A DNA stretch of 64,000 nt from Pteria penguin. Its lineage: Eukaryota; Mollusca; Bivalvia; Pterioida; Pteriidae. The position numbers and the translations under genes were made by a program. How positions within the stretch are numbered: position 1 is the first letter of the stretch; every line of letters begins with the position of its first letter. The DNA lies in assembly GCA_035048485.1 (NCBI GenBank), contig CM068581.1, positions 10,994,864-11,058,863 on the forward strand, given 5' to 3'. A model generated the notes under the pieces. The model made no database searches, was not told the DNA's origin, and was given only the letters and a program-made list of their open reading frames with translations. Shown piece by piece: positions 46,509-58,480 of this stretch.

Positions 46509-49283
46509 CCCAGGTAGCACAAAACATTTTCAAAGGGTCGCAAAGAGGTTTCCTTGAAACATTTTGAGCATAATATTATAATAATGTTTTTAAAACATTT
46601 CAAATTGTAACAGCACATTTTCAAAATGTTTTCTAAACATTTTAGTAAAACTTGAAAAATAATCTATGGTTGATTTTCGAAGAATTTGGTAAATATGTTT
46701 TTAAAACGTTTTCAAAATATTTGCCTACAATGTTATAAAGAGACTTCAGAGAAATATTTCCGGTAAACATTTCTAAAACGTCATTGAAATGTTTTTCCGT
46801 TTATATGAAAATTTAAACGTAGGACATTGGTTGGACTGAAATGTTATTGAGAAATGTTTTAAACATGTTTTAAAACCAATTGAATGCAAGATTTGAATAT
46901 TGATTAAATATCAAAAAGATATATGAATTGCAATGTTATGCATTTGAAAAACTTTTGACACATCAAATCACTCATTATCATGTAAATGTCATTTCGAGAG
47001 AAAGCAAAATTTCATATCACTTTCACGTTTTTACAACATTTTTGTGAAACATTTTATACGATGTTCTTAAAACATCGCAGAAACATTTTTGCACCTCTAC
47101 GGCGCTATCCTATAAATCTTTAGTATTTTGAAGATATTTTCTAAAAATGTACAAAAAAGTTACAATACACATATTTCAACAAATACATGTATTTCGAACA
47201 GTAGTCCCACTTTTCCAAAGTAAAGAAAACAATCTTTTCTCATATGTGATCGATTTGAACAGGTATTTAATAAAAAAGTAATTTATTCTTGAAAGTTTTA
47301 CACAAATATCATGTACATATTTTATATATAAAGAAAAATCTTGCAGATGTGATCTTTCCGAACTCGTCAGAATCGATATATGAAATTAAAGATAGTTTTC
47401 ACTTTCTAAATACGAAGGATGTGTTGCATAACAGCTCTTGCTAGTTTCGGGGAGAGAAAACGGAGTAATGTTTATTCACTAATCTAAGAATTAGGTAGGT
47501 TTCTCTCACAGTATGGGATTGGCCAGTTACTATGGTAACCTTGATTTTGTTTCTTGATTCTTGACCATCTCTAAACACATATTAGATGCGCGGTCAAGAC
47601 ATTTTCAAACGTCCCATTCCGTGTATATTATACGAGCTAAGAGGTGTTGACAAGACCAAAGAAAACTACGAAGATAATTGTAAGTATTCTGATTATGTAT
47701 ATAATTCTTTCAAATCATTTAGAATTTGTTGTTTGATATGTATGCAGATTATGTGTTTAAAATTAGTTAAATCGCACGAAAATTACTAGTTATAGGTTGT
47801 GTTGTTTGACTCTGAGTTGGTTGTAGAAACCGAAACACCGCCGTTTACTTAACTGCTCACGGGAGGGAGTGGGATGGGGCTAATGACAGACAAAGCGACA
47901 GACAGACAGAGTGTGTTGGGTTTTTAATGAATTGGACATTATAAATAAGATGTTTTAATTTCGATTAAATATAGGCCCAACATGAAATCTCTTAAAGTTT
48001 ACTAGCTGCCGCACTAAAAGCATCTAAAAAGACGAATGACAAGAATGGTATGCATGATTTGGCGCAGCAATAATTAAATCATTTAGAATTAATATTGTCA
48101 AATTTTAAGGTATTACATATATAATTAGCCTCAACGAAATAAGACATCATAGTACAGTGTATGTACTGTGCATTATGGTTCTATGTCCTAGTGATATCTA
48201 TGTTGTCTTAGACGGTATTGATGTTATTGACTGTAAAATTGGGGACTGTACAATATAAATGCCCGTATTAGAGTTATCTCCCCTTGTTGAAAATATGAAA
48301 AATTTTAAATGCAGAAATTGTGATGGGAGAGCTTTTCTTTTATTCGTGAGTCTTGGTGATTAAAGATATTACTGAGCTTTTCACCGGCAGGTATTTATAA
48401 ATTTGTCCTTTTTAAAAAATATAAGCAAAACATAGTTACTTCCTATAGGGTTCAATAGAAACTTTAACTACCCCCATATCAGTGGAATAATGTTATCTTT
48501 AGAAAATCCTTCGGTGAAAGGCTTTCTTTTATAGAATGCTTCAGAATGATATATTAACTTTAAAGTTCATTGTTATATCTATTGAAGATATAAAAAGGGT
48601 TCATTATACATCTAACACCTTAATCCTTCTTTCAGAGTGAAAGAAGGAAAGGAGGGGTACATGTTCTGAGGAGGAGCAAATGGACGACTTGGATTGAAAG
48701 TTGTGTTAAATTAGTTTGAATAAAAATTCAAGTGATGAGATGTTACTATCATTATTTTAAAGGAAAGATATACTAAGATAAGAGCTAACTTAAAGTAATT
48801 CTAAAGCACTCTTCCTCAGTTCTTATCCTAGCTTTTGTTGTTCAAAGTCTCAAAAGAATAATATTTTCTCTCTGTACATGAAATGAAATGTTTATGTATG
48901 AAACATTGCTTTTAAACTTTTACAAACTTTTGTCCAGATGAGGCATTTAGAAGTTTTTAAAAAGACAGTTTTAAATGAAAAAAGTTTTTTAAAATGTTTT
49001 AAGAACATTACTTCAAAGCATTTTCACAAAAGTTTTGAAGACATGACAAAAAGGTTTACAGAAACGTTTTTCAAAAATGTATGGAAAACATGATGTAGAT
49101 GTGAAAATTATATTTTCAAAGCACGTTTTTAAAACGTTTATTTAAAATGTTTATCAAAAATGTTTTGAAGATGTGAAAAAAAACCATGCAAAATCACGTA
49201 AATAAAACATTTTATGAGAATGTTTTCGAAGCATTTATTAAAAGTTTTGGAAATGTTTTTAAAATGTTTTTGTGTTAACTGGG
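46509..49283. mobile_element. 'aaaacatttt'-rich TIR element, 2.8 kb
   Basis: The left end 'cccaggtagcacaaaacatt' (46,509) is inverted relative to the right end 'tttttgtgttaactggg' (49,283). Long flanking zones (46,509-47,115 and 48,880-49,283) are saturated with 'aaaacatttt' and its complement. The middle is unique. No transposase is recognised, so it is probably non-autonomous. No target duplication established. Confidence 0.65.
47586..47679 (+). CDS. Possible internal exon, unrecognised
   Basis: 'catattag' precedes ATGCGCGGTC, and the frame reads MRGQDIFKRPIPCILYELRG then 'VDKTKENYEDN' up to a good donor, 'gtaagtatt', at 47,680. Composition is protein-like and bounded by an acceptor and a donor. 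It belongs to no family I recognise and no partner exons are identified. It lies in the unique middle of the TIR element. Confidence 0.25.
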
Positions 49284-49291
49284 TATGATAG

Positions 49292-49675
49292 AGATTACGA
49301 AAAATAAAGCTTGAGGGACGATCAATTCAAAATTTTGATCCCACAGAGGCAATACATTATTGGAATGGTACCGGGAGCAGGAGGCCTTACTACATGGAAA
49401 GGAGTAGTGATCGGAATGTCAGAAAGATGAGTTTGAGTGGGTATTCTGTAAATGAAAATGAAAGAGGGAAGAGAGAAGTCTCAGAGGGTGAAAGAGAGAA
49501 TGAAACAGTGAGTGAAAGTAGTATTGAGTCAGGGAATGGCTGAAGAGATGGAAGAGATGAGTCAGAGAATGAGAGAATGGATGATTTAGATTCGGATGGT
49601 GACATGTCAGATGTAGAAGGGGTATTTGAGAGATTGTATCTGAAAAGGAATCAGAAATGGAATTGGAAATGTGAA
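49292..49675 (+). pseudogene. Orphan acidic reading frame with one stop
   Basis: One frame runs from about 49,292 to 49,675 with a single TGA near 49,541. It contains 'NFDPTEAIHYWNGTGSRRPY', a Glu/Ser-rich stretch ('SEGERENETVSESSIESGNG') and 'MDDLDSDGDMSDVEGVFERL'. The text reads like the acidic N-terminus or linker of a transposon- or host-encoded nuclear protein, but I do not recognise the family. It begins within ~10 bp of the TIR end at 49,283 and stops where a second 'aaaacatttt' arm begins. Confidence 0.4.
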
Positions 49676-50046
49676 AATTATATTTTCAAAACACGTTTTT
49701 AAAACGTTTATTTAAAATGTTTATCAAAAATGTTTTGAAGATGTGAAAAAAAAAACCATTCAAAATCACGTGAATAAAACATATTTTCAAAGCACGTTTT
49801 AAAAACGTTTATTTAAAATGTTTATCAAAAATGTGTTGAAGATGTGAAAATAAACCATTGAAAATCACGTGAATAAAACATATTTTCAAAGCACGTTTTT
49901 AAAACTTTTATTTAAAATGTTTATCAAAAATGTTTTGAAGATGTGAAAAAAAAAAATCACGTGAATAAAACATTTTATGAAAATGTTTTCGAAGCATTTA
50001 TTAAATGTTTTGGAAATGTTTTTAAAATGTTTTTGTGTTAATTGGG
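49672..50046. repeat. Second right-arm copy of the 'aaaacatttt' element, internally repeated
   Basis: 'tattttcaaagcacgttttt', 'atttaaaatgtttatcaaaa' and 'gaagatgtgaaaa' recur about three times with a ~115-bp period. The copy then ends 'gtgttaattggg', matching the arm end at 49,283. Confidence 0.8.
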
Positions 50047-50114
50047 TCATTTACGAGAATAAGAAAGAAATATGATTTCAATAAATAGACGTTTTATACA
50101 GAATTGTATACGAA

Positions 50115-50975
50115 AGGTGACTTCACCTGATAAACCTTATATATCGCCATATAAAGGGGAGGTAAGTTCACCTGATAGACCTTATATATCCTTACTTAAA
50201 TGTAAGGTAACTTCGTCTGCTAAATCTTATATATCGCCATATAAAGGGGGGGGGGGGTAATCCATATATATATATATACTGGAATTCGTTCTGAAGGTGA
50301 CTTCACCTTATAAACCTTATATACCGCCATATAAAGGGGAGGTAAGTTCATATAAAGAGAAGGTAACTTCACCTGATAGACCTTATATATCCTTACTTAA
50401 ATGTAAGGTAACTTCGTCTGATAAATCTTATATATCGACATATAAAGGGGAGGTAATCCATATATATATACTGGAATTCGTTCTGAAGGTGACTTCACCT
50501 GATAAACCTTATATACCGCCATATAAAGGGGGATAAGTTCATATAAAGAGAAGGTAACTTCACCTGATAGACCTTATGTATCGCCATATAAAGAGGAGAT
50601 AACTTTAATTGATAGACCTTATATATCGCCATATAAAGAGAAGGTAACTTCACCTGTAAGAGGTTATATATCGCCATATAAAGGGGAGGTAACTTCACTT
50701 GATAGACTCTATATATCGATATATAAAGAGAAGGTATCTTCACCTGATAGACTTATATATCGCCATATAAAGGGGAGGTAACTTCACCTGATAGACCCTA
50801 TTTATCGCCATATAAAGGGAAGGTGAACACCTGATTTATCTTATGTACCGACATATAAAGGGGAGGTAACTTCAACTGATAGGCATTATATATCGCCATA
50901 TAAGGGAAGGTGACTTCACCTGAAAGACATTATGTACCGGCATACGAAGGGAAGGTGATTTCACGTGATAGATTT
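50115..50975. repeat. 45-bp minisatellite
   Basis: Tandem units of the form 'ggtaacttcacctgatagac' plus 'cttatatatcgccatataaa' plus 'gggga'. The 45-bp period is a multiple of three. Frame 50,072-50,260 therefore reads as 15-residue repeats (VTSPDKPYISPYKGE with variants), and 50,297-50,536 continues in the same frame. A G run and stops interrupt it. Minus-strand frames are equally open, so coding is doubtful. Confidence 0.85.
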
Positions 50976-51635
50976 GGCGAACTGTAGGTTCCTTTCCATA
51001 ACTGGCATCATCCCATATGCCTTTCTGGAGATGTGTCCAGAATTGGTTGGTTGGGTTTTGGTCGCTTTCAATGTTTAATATCTGAGTCATTTCGTAACAT
51101 AACAGAAAATAACTAACCTTTGCAATTATATTGGCGAGACTCAAAATTGAAGTCGAGATCTTGTACACTGCAAAACACTACACCACGCAAAACTCGCATG
51201 TTTACGCTGTTTTTACGAAGCTCGTAATAACCTTTGTACAAAGATTGATACAGAGAATACTACAAACAATGTCAAAGGGGATTTTTCAAGAATCGCACAA
51301 CTGACACTTGAGATTTCACGCAGAAAACGGTGTAAATGAACAGTTATCCAGAAAAGTTCACTCCGGTGTCATGTATCATCTTATATGCCTTAGATTTACA
51401 CAACATAGCAGGGCACACACGAGTGGTAATGTAATAGGAAGGAGAAAAAAAATGTATGACCGGTTCTATGATTAACTGCTACCTTTGTCACAATAATATA
51501 GGCAGATGGTGTTCACGGTCAGATACAGCAGTCATTTGGGTATGGGACGCTACATAAATAGAAACTCAAATATTTAAGTAAAACAATAAGATACCGAGTA
51601 ATTCGATATAAAAAGACGAAATAATGAGTAAAGGT
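50976..51635. other. No supported gene
   Basis: Nothing recognised. Confidence 0.4.
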
Positions 51636-51639
51636 TATC

Positions 51640-51735
51640 ACGGACACCCAGAAAAATTCAGAGGTGGAATCAGGTTCCATAGAGGAGTAAGTATCTCCTG
51701 TCGACCGGTCACACCCGCCGTGGTGTCATAATATA
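51640..51735 (-). repeat. Dispersed repeat, second copy ('gaccggtcacacccgccg')
   Basis: 'ttatcacggacacc', 'agaggtggaatcaggttcca', 'aggagtaagtatctcctgtc' and 'gaccggtcacacccgccgtg' occur in the same order as at 13,130-13,245. Confidence 0.75.
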
Positions 51736-53587
51736 AGTCGAGTTATTATCAAGTCACATTCAGTAGACGTTATAATACCGTAGTCACATTTTGTAAAACG
51801 TCACTACACGTGTGTGGAAAGTTAGCAAAAGGGAAAAACGTCGTCTCGTTTGTCATATAGTGAAGAAGTTAGTTTACCATCTTAGTCAATAATTAGAAGA
51901 AGATCTAAAAACGAAGCGAAAGAACTAGATTCTGTTGTATCTTTATTTTCGAGTTCTTTGGGATATATTGGGTGTGCTTATGTATCAAAGTGTTACATAT
52001 TTAATTTACATTATTACAAAGTGTTACGTCACTGGATGTTACATTCCTCAGGTATTAATATGCTCTTTATTGATTAGTGAGCCTTTTGACTGCATTACTC
52101 AATTCAAATAATGAGCGCATTAATTCAATTAGAAAGCTCTATAAAAGAATTGTTGCGCTCATTAATTAGCTTTCCATGTCAATTAATGTTCTCAAAAATT
52201 AAATTGTTTACGCATACCTAGTAAAATACTGAAAACGAAAAACATTTAGTCTTCCTGTATGGTGCAGCTGTAAAGAACGTTGTCCTCGGTCTAGGCTTGA
52301 CGAGCCATTCTTAGTTCCGAAGTAGGTACCCCATTGAACGATATAGGGGTCCAGACCTTATGAAGTACGTTGTAACAGACTGTCATGTGCTTAATTGGCC
52401 GGGCATGCTAAAGGTCCCTATTTGTTCAAGATGAACAAAATCTATCACATGCATGAATATGTTCCGGGAAGGACATGGGAATTCCATCCACGAATCCAAG
52501 AGTTGCTTGCCAAGTAGTGGATGCTGTAAATCTACTTATTCTTGAACACGAGGATTGGCTTCCTTTGTCCCTCTCATAGTGTATTTTTCTACTACTTTCC
52601 AAAAACTCAAAAATATGCTTAAAACATCAATGAAAATAAGTAAATAGCAGTTCCATATCCATATCATGAGGCACGCTCGATATCTTTATATGAATATGTA
52701 GTACTAATGTCCAAACAGACTAAATTCTTATGCATTGTATTATAGTATCAGATTCAGCAGGGTCTGATATCCGATTTTGCACCTTCGTTTTATTCAAAGG
52801 TACAAATGGAGAAAGGTAAAGTATCTTTTAACTATCGACGTCTACCGTGACACATGATCACAGTATTTATTGTCCAAGAGGCAAGCATACCACCGAACAG
52901 GCAACGCCAGTTATATAGCGATCCCGAATATACTGTCAAGATATACTCTCTTGTGCATCCGGTGATTTTGCGCAGCGCGTGCGTTCGCTTTACCCATATT
53001 ATATTTTTGTCTGTTAATCCTTTCTTAAGACCAAAATCATCAAATTTTCTTTTGTATGATATGTAATCTAGTCTGGTAAGTGTCAATAAAAGCAAATAAA
53101 ATGTCCACATGCGTTTTCTACAGCATACCACTGAACAAACATTCCAATAATGCGTACGCAGCAGCGGGTCAAGTGACGTCGCTTATTTCATGAATATTAT
53201 GTAGCCCCGCCCACTTTGGCCTAGTTTTAGATTTATCGATAGAAAAGGGAATTTTCAAGTTTCATTGTCCAAATTACCCACCTAGACAACTGTTTGGCCT
53301 TGTTTAAAAGATCCTCGAGCATCACAAAGCGTTGCAATTGATAATTTATTACTGTACTGATTGAAACACTATAACACCATATGCAAATCAAGGGAGAGAA
53401 ATTCTATGGAATGCAGAAAATGAAATGATTTCACATTTCGGGAGATCGATGGACTTAATAAATATTGAACATTTGTACTGACTTTTTTGTATATTAAGAA
53501 CCTTAAAAAATATGAACAAGTCTAAATTATTTTTTATTTAAAAATAAATAAATACATAAATAAAACAAAATAGGATAGGGCAAGAAA
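51736..53587. other. No supported gene
   Basis: Small open frames on both strands at 52,832-53,131 overlap and show no recognised domain. The stretch 52,250-52,540 has balanced base composition unlike its surroundings and may be an unrecognised repeat. Confidence 0.4.
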
Positions 53588-55476
53588 AACAAGAGGCCCA
53601 AGTGGGCCTATATCACTCACCTGAGCACAAAGTGTATATTTACAAGCAAGCAAGAAATTCTGTGCAGTGGTTCGGGAGGGGAAGATGAAAATGTGTAAAT
53701 CAAACAGAGCCAATGGCGGCCATCTTGGATCACGGATCGGCATAAAAAACACAAACTTGGTAGAGGACCTTGAGTACTTACTTTCTATGAAGTTTGGTGA
53801 AATTCTGTGCAGCAGTTCTGGAGAAGAAGTCGAAAATGTGTCAACCAATCAGAGTCAATGGCGGCCATCTTGGATCACGGACTGGCATAAAAAACACAAA
53901 CTTGGTAGAGGACCTTGAGTACTTACTTTCTATGAAGTTTGGTGAAATTCTGTGCAGCGGTTCTGGAGAAGAATCGAAAATGTGTCAACCAATCAGAGCC
54001 AATGGCGGCCATCTTGGATCCCGGATCGGCATAAGAAACACAAACTTGGTAGATAACCTTGAGTACTTACTTTCTATGCAGTTTGGTGAAATTTTGTGCA
54101 GTGGTTCTGGAGAAGAAGTTGAAAATGTGTCAACCAATCAGAGTCAATGGCGGCCATCTTGGATCACGGACTAGCATAAAAAACACAAACTTGGTAGAGG
54201 TTCTGGAGAAGAAGTCGAAAATGTGTCAACCAATCAGAGCCAATGGCGGCCATCTTGGATCCCAGATCGGCATAAAAAACACAAACTTGGTAGATAACCT
54301 TGAGTACTTACTTTCTATGCAGTTTGGTGAAATTTTGTGCAGTGGTTCTGGAGAAGAAGTTGAAAATGTGTCAACCAATCAGAGTCAATGGCGGCCATCT
54401 TGGATCACGGACTGGCATAAAAAACACAAACTTGGTAGAGGACCTTGAGTACTTACTTTCTATGAAGTTTGGTGAAATTCTGTGCAGCGGTTCTGGAGAA
54501 GAAGTCGAAAATGTGTCAACCAATCAGAGCTAATGGTGGCCATCTTGGATCCCGGATCGGCATAAGAAACACAAACTTGGTAGATAACCTTGAGTACTTA
54601 CTTTCTATGAAGTTTGGTGAAATTTTGTGCAGTGGTTCTGGAGAAGAAGTTGAAAATGTGTCAACCAATCAGAGTCAATGGCGGCCATCTTGGATCACGG
54701 ACTGGCATAAAAAACACAAACTTGGTAGAGGACCTTGAGTACTTACTTTCTATGAAGTTTGGTGAAATTCTGTGCAGCGGTTCTGGAGAAGAAGTCGAAA
54801 ATGTGTCAACCAATCAGAGCCAATGGTGGCCATCTTGGATCCCGGATCGGCATAAGAAACACAAACTTGGTAGATAACCTTGAGTACTTACTTTCTATGC
54901 AGTTTGGTGAAATTCTGTGCAGCAGTTCTGGAGAAGAAGTCGAAAATGTGTCAACCAATCAGAGCCAAAGGCGGCCATCTTGGATTACGGATCGGCAAAA
55001 AAAAAAAAAAAAAAACAAACCACAAACTTTGTAGAGGACCTTGAGTACTTACTTCCTATGAAGTTTGGTGAAATTCTGTGCAGCAGTTCTGGAGAAGAAG
55101 TCGAAAATGTGTCAACCAATCAGAGCCAATGGCGGCCATCTTGGATCACGGATCGGCATAAAAAACACAAACTTGGTAGAAGACTTTAAGTACTTACTTC
55201 CTATGAAGTTTGGTGAAATTCTGTGCAGCAGTTCTGGAGAAGAAGTCGAAAATGTGTCAACCAATCAGAGCCAATGGCGGCCATCTTGGATTACGGATCG
55301 GCATAAAAAACACAAACTTTGTAGAGGACCTTGAGTACTTACTTCCTATGAAGTTTGGTGAAATTCTGTGCAGCAGTTCTGGAGAAGAAGTCGAAAATGT
55401 AGAAAAGTTAACGACGGACGACGGACGCTGCACTATGACAATAGCTCACTTGAGCTACGCTCAGGTGAGCTAAAAA
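53588..55476 (+). mobile_element. 'aggcccaagtgggcct' element, copy C (about twelve 145-bp units)
   Basis: Opens 'aacaagaggcccaagtgggc' and closes with the hairpin 'cttgagctacgctcaggtga' then 'gct'. About twelve ~145-bp units each carry 'caaccaatcagagccaatgg' and 'cggccatcttggatc'. One unit near 54,190 is shortened. Alternate units share variants ('gaccttgagtacttactttc' versus 'aaccttgagtac'), a higher-order dimer pattern. No coding capacity. Confidence 0.93.
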
Positions 55477-56029
55477 GTAAGAAAGGGTAGGTCGCAGACA
55501 GATAGAGTGAGTATATATTTTTAAAAAAATAAAATGGAATTGGGTTTTTATGGAAGTAACCGTAAGTTTAATATTACTTAGGACTGTTAGTCAGGAAATC
55601 GTAGATTGGGACCAGTGGAAGATATGCGACCAATTGATACATTTGAAATATTGTAAATCTTTTATATTGTAAAAGTTGCAAAACAATTAAGTATTTAATT
55701 TAATCGGCAAACACTTAGGTGTGCAAAATCACCGGACAGCATCGTATGTAGAGGCTAACCATGTGCTCTGCATGAAATTTTGGGTTTAATCCCTATTTAC
55801 CCGCTAGATCAATCTACCATCGGACAGTAATTAACAACTATCAATAAGAATTCACAGGTTTGTAGCCATTGTATACAATTGGCGCATTATAAGTGAATGA
55901 TTCTTTACTTTTTGCACCGCCCTAATTTCCTCGATCATGTCACTGATCAAAAGGCTCGAGTCGTTAGACTTGTCGAAAATTAAGCTTGATAATGATCGTT
56001 CTCGTATATACACGGAATATCCAAATGCG
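55477..56029. other. No supported gene
   Basis: Nothing recognised, although the last ~100 bp may belong to the ORF1 relic that follows. Confidence 0.4.
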
Positions 56030-56076
56030 TCTTTACCTACAAAATTCAAACGGGGTCGGGGAAGTCGAAACATAGC

Positions 56077-57780
56077 CTTTTTGAGAAAATCGACCCATCG
56101 TTATATGAGGTGGTGACATTTCGTACCAGCGAAGACCGTGTACTGCCATGGGTAATGGCTTTGAACATATTTTATTATGAAAACATTGGCAAATGGGATG
56201 GGATTCGAGTAAATTGGAAAGATTCCCCAGAAAAATGGACTGAAACGAACCAATCTGGCAAATCAATCCTAATCGAACTTGTAGATGTAGATGGGGGTGA
56301 CACTCTTTTATACAATGTCACCTTTTTTGTAACTACGGGAACAATACGTGTACAAGGTAGTCAATACACTATGTTTGTCAACTATCACTTCATCATTTTG
56401 CTGGTAGATTTGATGGTAGCCGAAATTAACAATAATCAGTTTCATGACTCTCGCACCTACATTCCAGAATCGGAAACATTAGAATAACAAATTGCAGAAC
56501 ATGACTATGACTAGCTCCATGTCTCTGTCCAGGAGCAAGTTAATCCGGTTGCCAATGATGATAATGATCCGATGCCAGTTACATGTATTGCTACCAACCA
56601 AGTAGAAAATTCTAATGTAGAGCGGATACAGGAGGCATTGTGTGATGCTTTGAGAAAATTAGAAAATCTTCAAGTTAATAGTACTAAACAAATACTAGAT
56701 TCAGTGAATAACTGTGAAAATCACTTAATGTCCATATTGTCTATTCATTGCAGTGCCGACTCTTCGTCATCCAGCCAATATGATAAAACAAGGATGGATA
56801 ACAAAATTAAACAGTTAAAAGAGGACAATGCGACTCTATCTCTACAACTTCAGACCGAGAGAATTAATCTTGCTCTTGTTAAATCACAAAACGACGACAA
56901 CATGAAACATTTAAGAAATCTTCTTGATGAAAGCCGAAGTGAATTAAGGCAAATGAGCTCCTCAAGTAAATCAGAGATTGACTATCTGTCAACAATAATT
57001 GCACATAAAAATGATGAAATACTAAATTTACAGAAGTCTAATGCCGATTTGTCTCATAAGTTGGAATGTGCACAAGATGAATTATTTCCCCACAAAAGCC
57101 GTACCTATGAATATGCTCAGGAAAACTATAACAAAGCCGATAAATATCAGAATGCTCTACCGCATGCTATCTTAATTGGGACGTCTAACATCAAAGGAAT
57201 AAATGAAGCTAAGATTACACCTGTTGTTCGTGTTTCAAAGATCATGACATATACCTTTAGTGAAACCTCCAATGCGATCAAATAGTGCATGGATACACCA
57301 GATGCTGTTGTTCTTCACTGTTTAACAAATGAAGTTAAAACTAAAGACCCAGATACCTGTGTGAAAGAACTTGGAAATTTAGTTTCTCTTATTAAACACA
57401 AATGACCAGAAGTCGGAGTCATAATCTCCCTGGCTACTCCTCGTAATGACAATCTCGCATTTCATATCAATGTTCTGATTGTTAACGCACTACTGAAACA
57501 CAAATATCATGACGAGCAGTACATCATGACCATCGAGCATGCAAATCTATCTCTTGATGGCAATCCCAACAACGAACTGCTAGATGAAGACCAGTATCAC
57601 TTAAATAATCGCGGAACGTCCAAGCTTGCCCTAAACATTAAGAACGCTATTCATACAGCATTGCAGCTTCGTGTTCCAACGCGTAGTCATCGTGAAAGAA
57701 GCAGATCTGGATTTCGAAATGCACTCCGAAGTCGCAGCCGAGGGCTTGAGAATTTACCGCGTGGCCGAGACTTGCCATAG
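56077..57780 (+). pseudogene. LINE ORF1-like protein with coiled coil and SGNH/GDSL-type domain
   Basis: A single frame runs from at least 56,110 to 57,780 with only four internal stops (56,485, 56,512, 57,283 and about 57,403). Residues 1-125 include 'YNVTFFVTTGTIRVQGSQY', a motif seen in such ORFs. A long coiled coil follows ('KIKQLKEDNATLSLQLQTER', 'DEILNLQKSNADLSHKLECA'). The C-terminal third is SGNH-like: block I 'LIGTSNIKGI' with the nucleophile Ser, 'VVLHCLTNEV' as the Asn block, and 'DEDQYHLNNRG' giving the catalytic Asp and His. The tail is Arg/Ser-rich ('RSHRERSRSGFRNALRSRSR'). SGNH esterase domains are known in ORF1 proteins of some LINEs. A degraded ORF2 follows at 58.5 kb, supporting that reading. 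Inactivated by nonsense changes. Confidence 0.75.
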
Positions 57781-58480
57781 TGTTTTCATGATGATCTTAA
57801 CCTCAACACTGCCCTAAGCATATATGCTGTTCTAAATCGTTCTAATATGTGGAAACGCTCATTCTTATATTTGAACATACGTATGTTGATATGCACATAA
57901 TAGGATAATACTTTAATTAACATGTTTTAATTAAGGTGCACAACTTTTGATAACGGTTGTTTGTACATTTAACATGCGTAACATAATATATGTATATGTG
58001 TGTGTGTTACATTAACAAAATATTAATTGAAATGTATCTCAGGTTTATTAAATCTAGGTGACATCATATAATCCCTGGGGTGGTGAGGGGTCAATATATA
58101 TATATATTGTTATATATATTTTTTAAACAATAATTTCCCAATAACATGCAGTATATTTCTTATTGATTAAGATATTTGAATACATAAACTACATGTGTTT
58201 GCTTGAATGCCGATGAATTGGGAATAACTATTCAGAGGTAAATAATTACTCATAATTTTCATAGTTGATATATTATTTGTGTCTCCTGCTGGAATGTATA
58301 AGTAGCTATCTTTGAATTTTTGAGAAATTTGAATACATTATTATTGAGATGCTATTAATATTATGAATGCATACAGTATATGTGTAGGTTTATATACCCA
58401 TGAATATTAATTATTATGCATTACATTTTATGCTTTTTTTTTACTGTGTCCAGGAATAAGTTCATATCAATTATGATGTA
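57781..58480. other. No supported gene; lost ORF2 N-terminus expected here
   Basis: AT-rich with a TA run near 58,092. If ORF1 and the RT relic belong to one LINE, the endonuclease and RT fingers should lie here but are absent. Confidence 0.4.

Noticed and set aside
49390..49605. 71-codon Ser/Pro/Leu-rich minus-strand frame
   Set aside because: It is the antisense of the acidic plus-strand frame. The plus-strand reading has far more protein-like text.
52832..53131. 99-codon minus frame with an opposing 70-codon plus frame
   Set aside because: Both open over the same stretch with no recognised family. Cannot choose or support either.
53534..55473. Series of similar open frames over the second large array
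   Set aside because: Same tandem-unit artefact as in the other copy, no gene.
56110..57780. Host gene of the SGNH/GDSL family
   Set aside because: Four in-frame stops, no introns, an ORF1-like N-terminal motif and an adjacent LINE ORF2 relic favour a retroelement origin.
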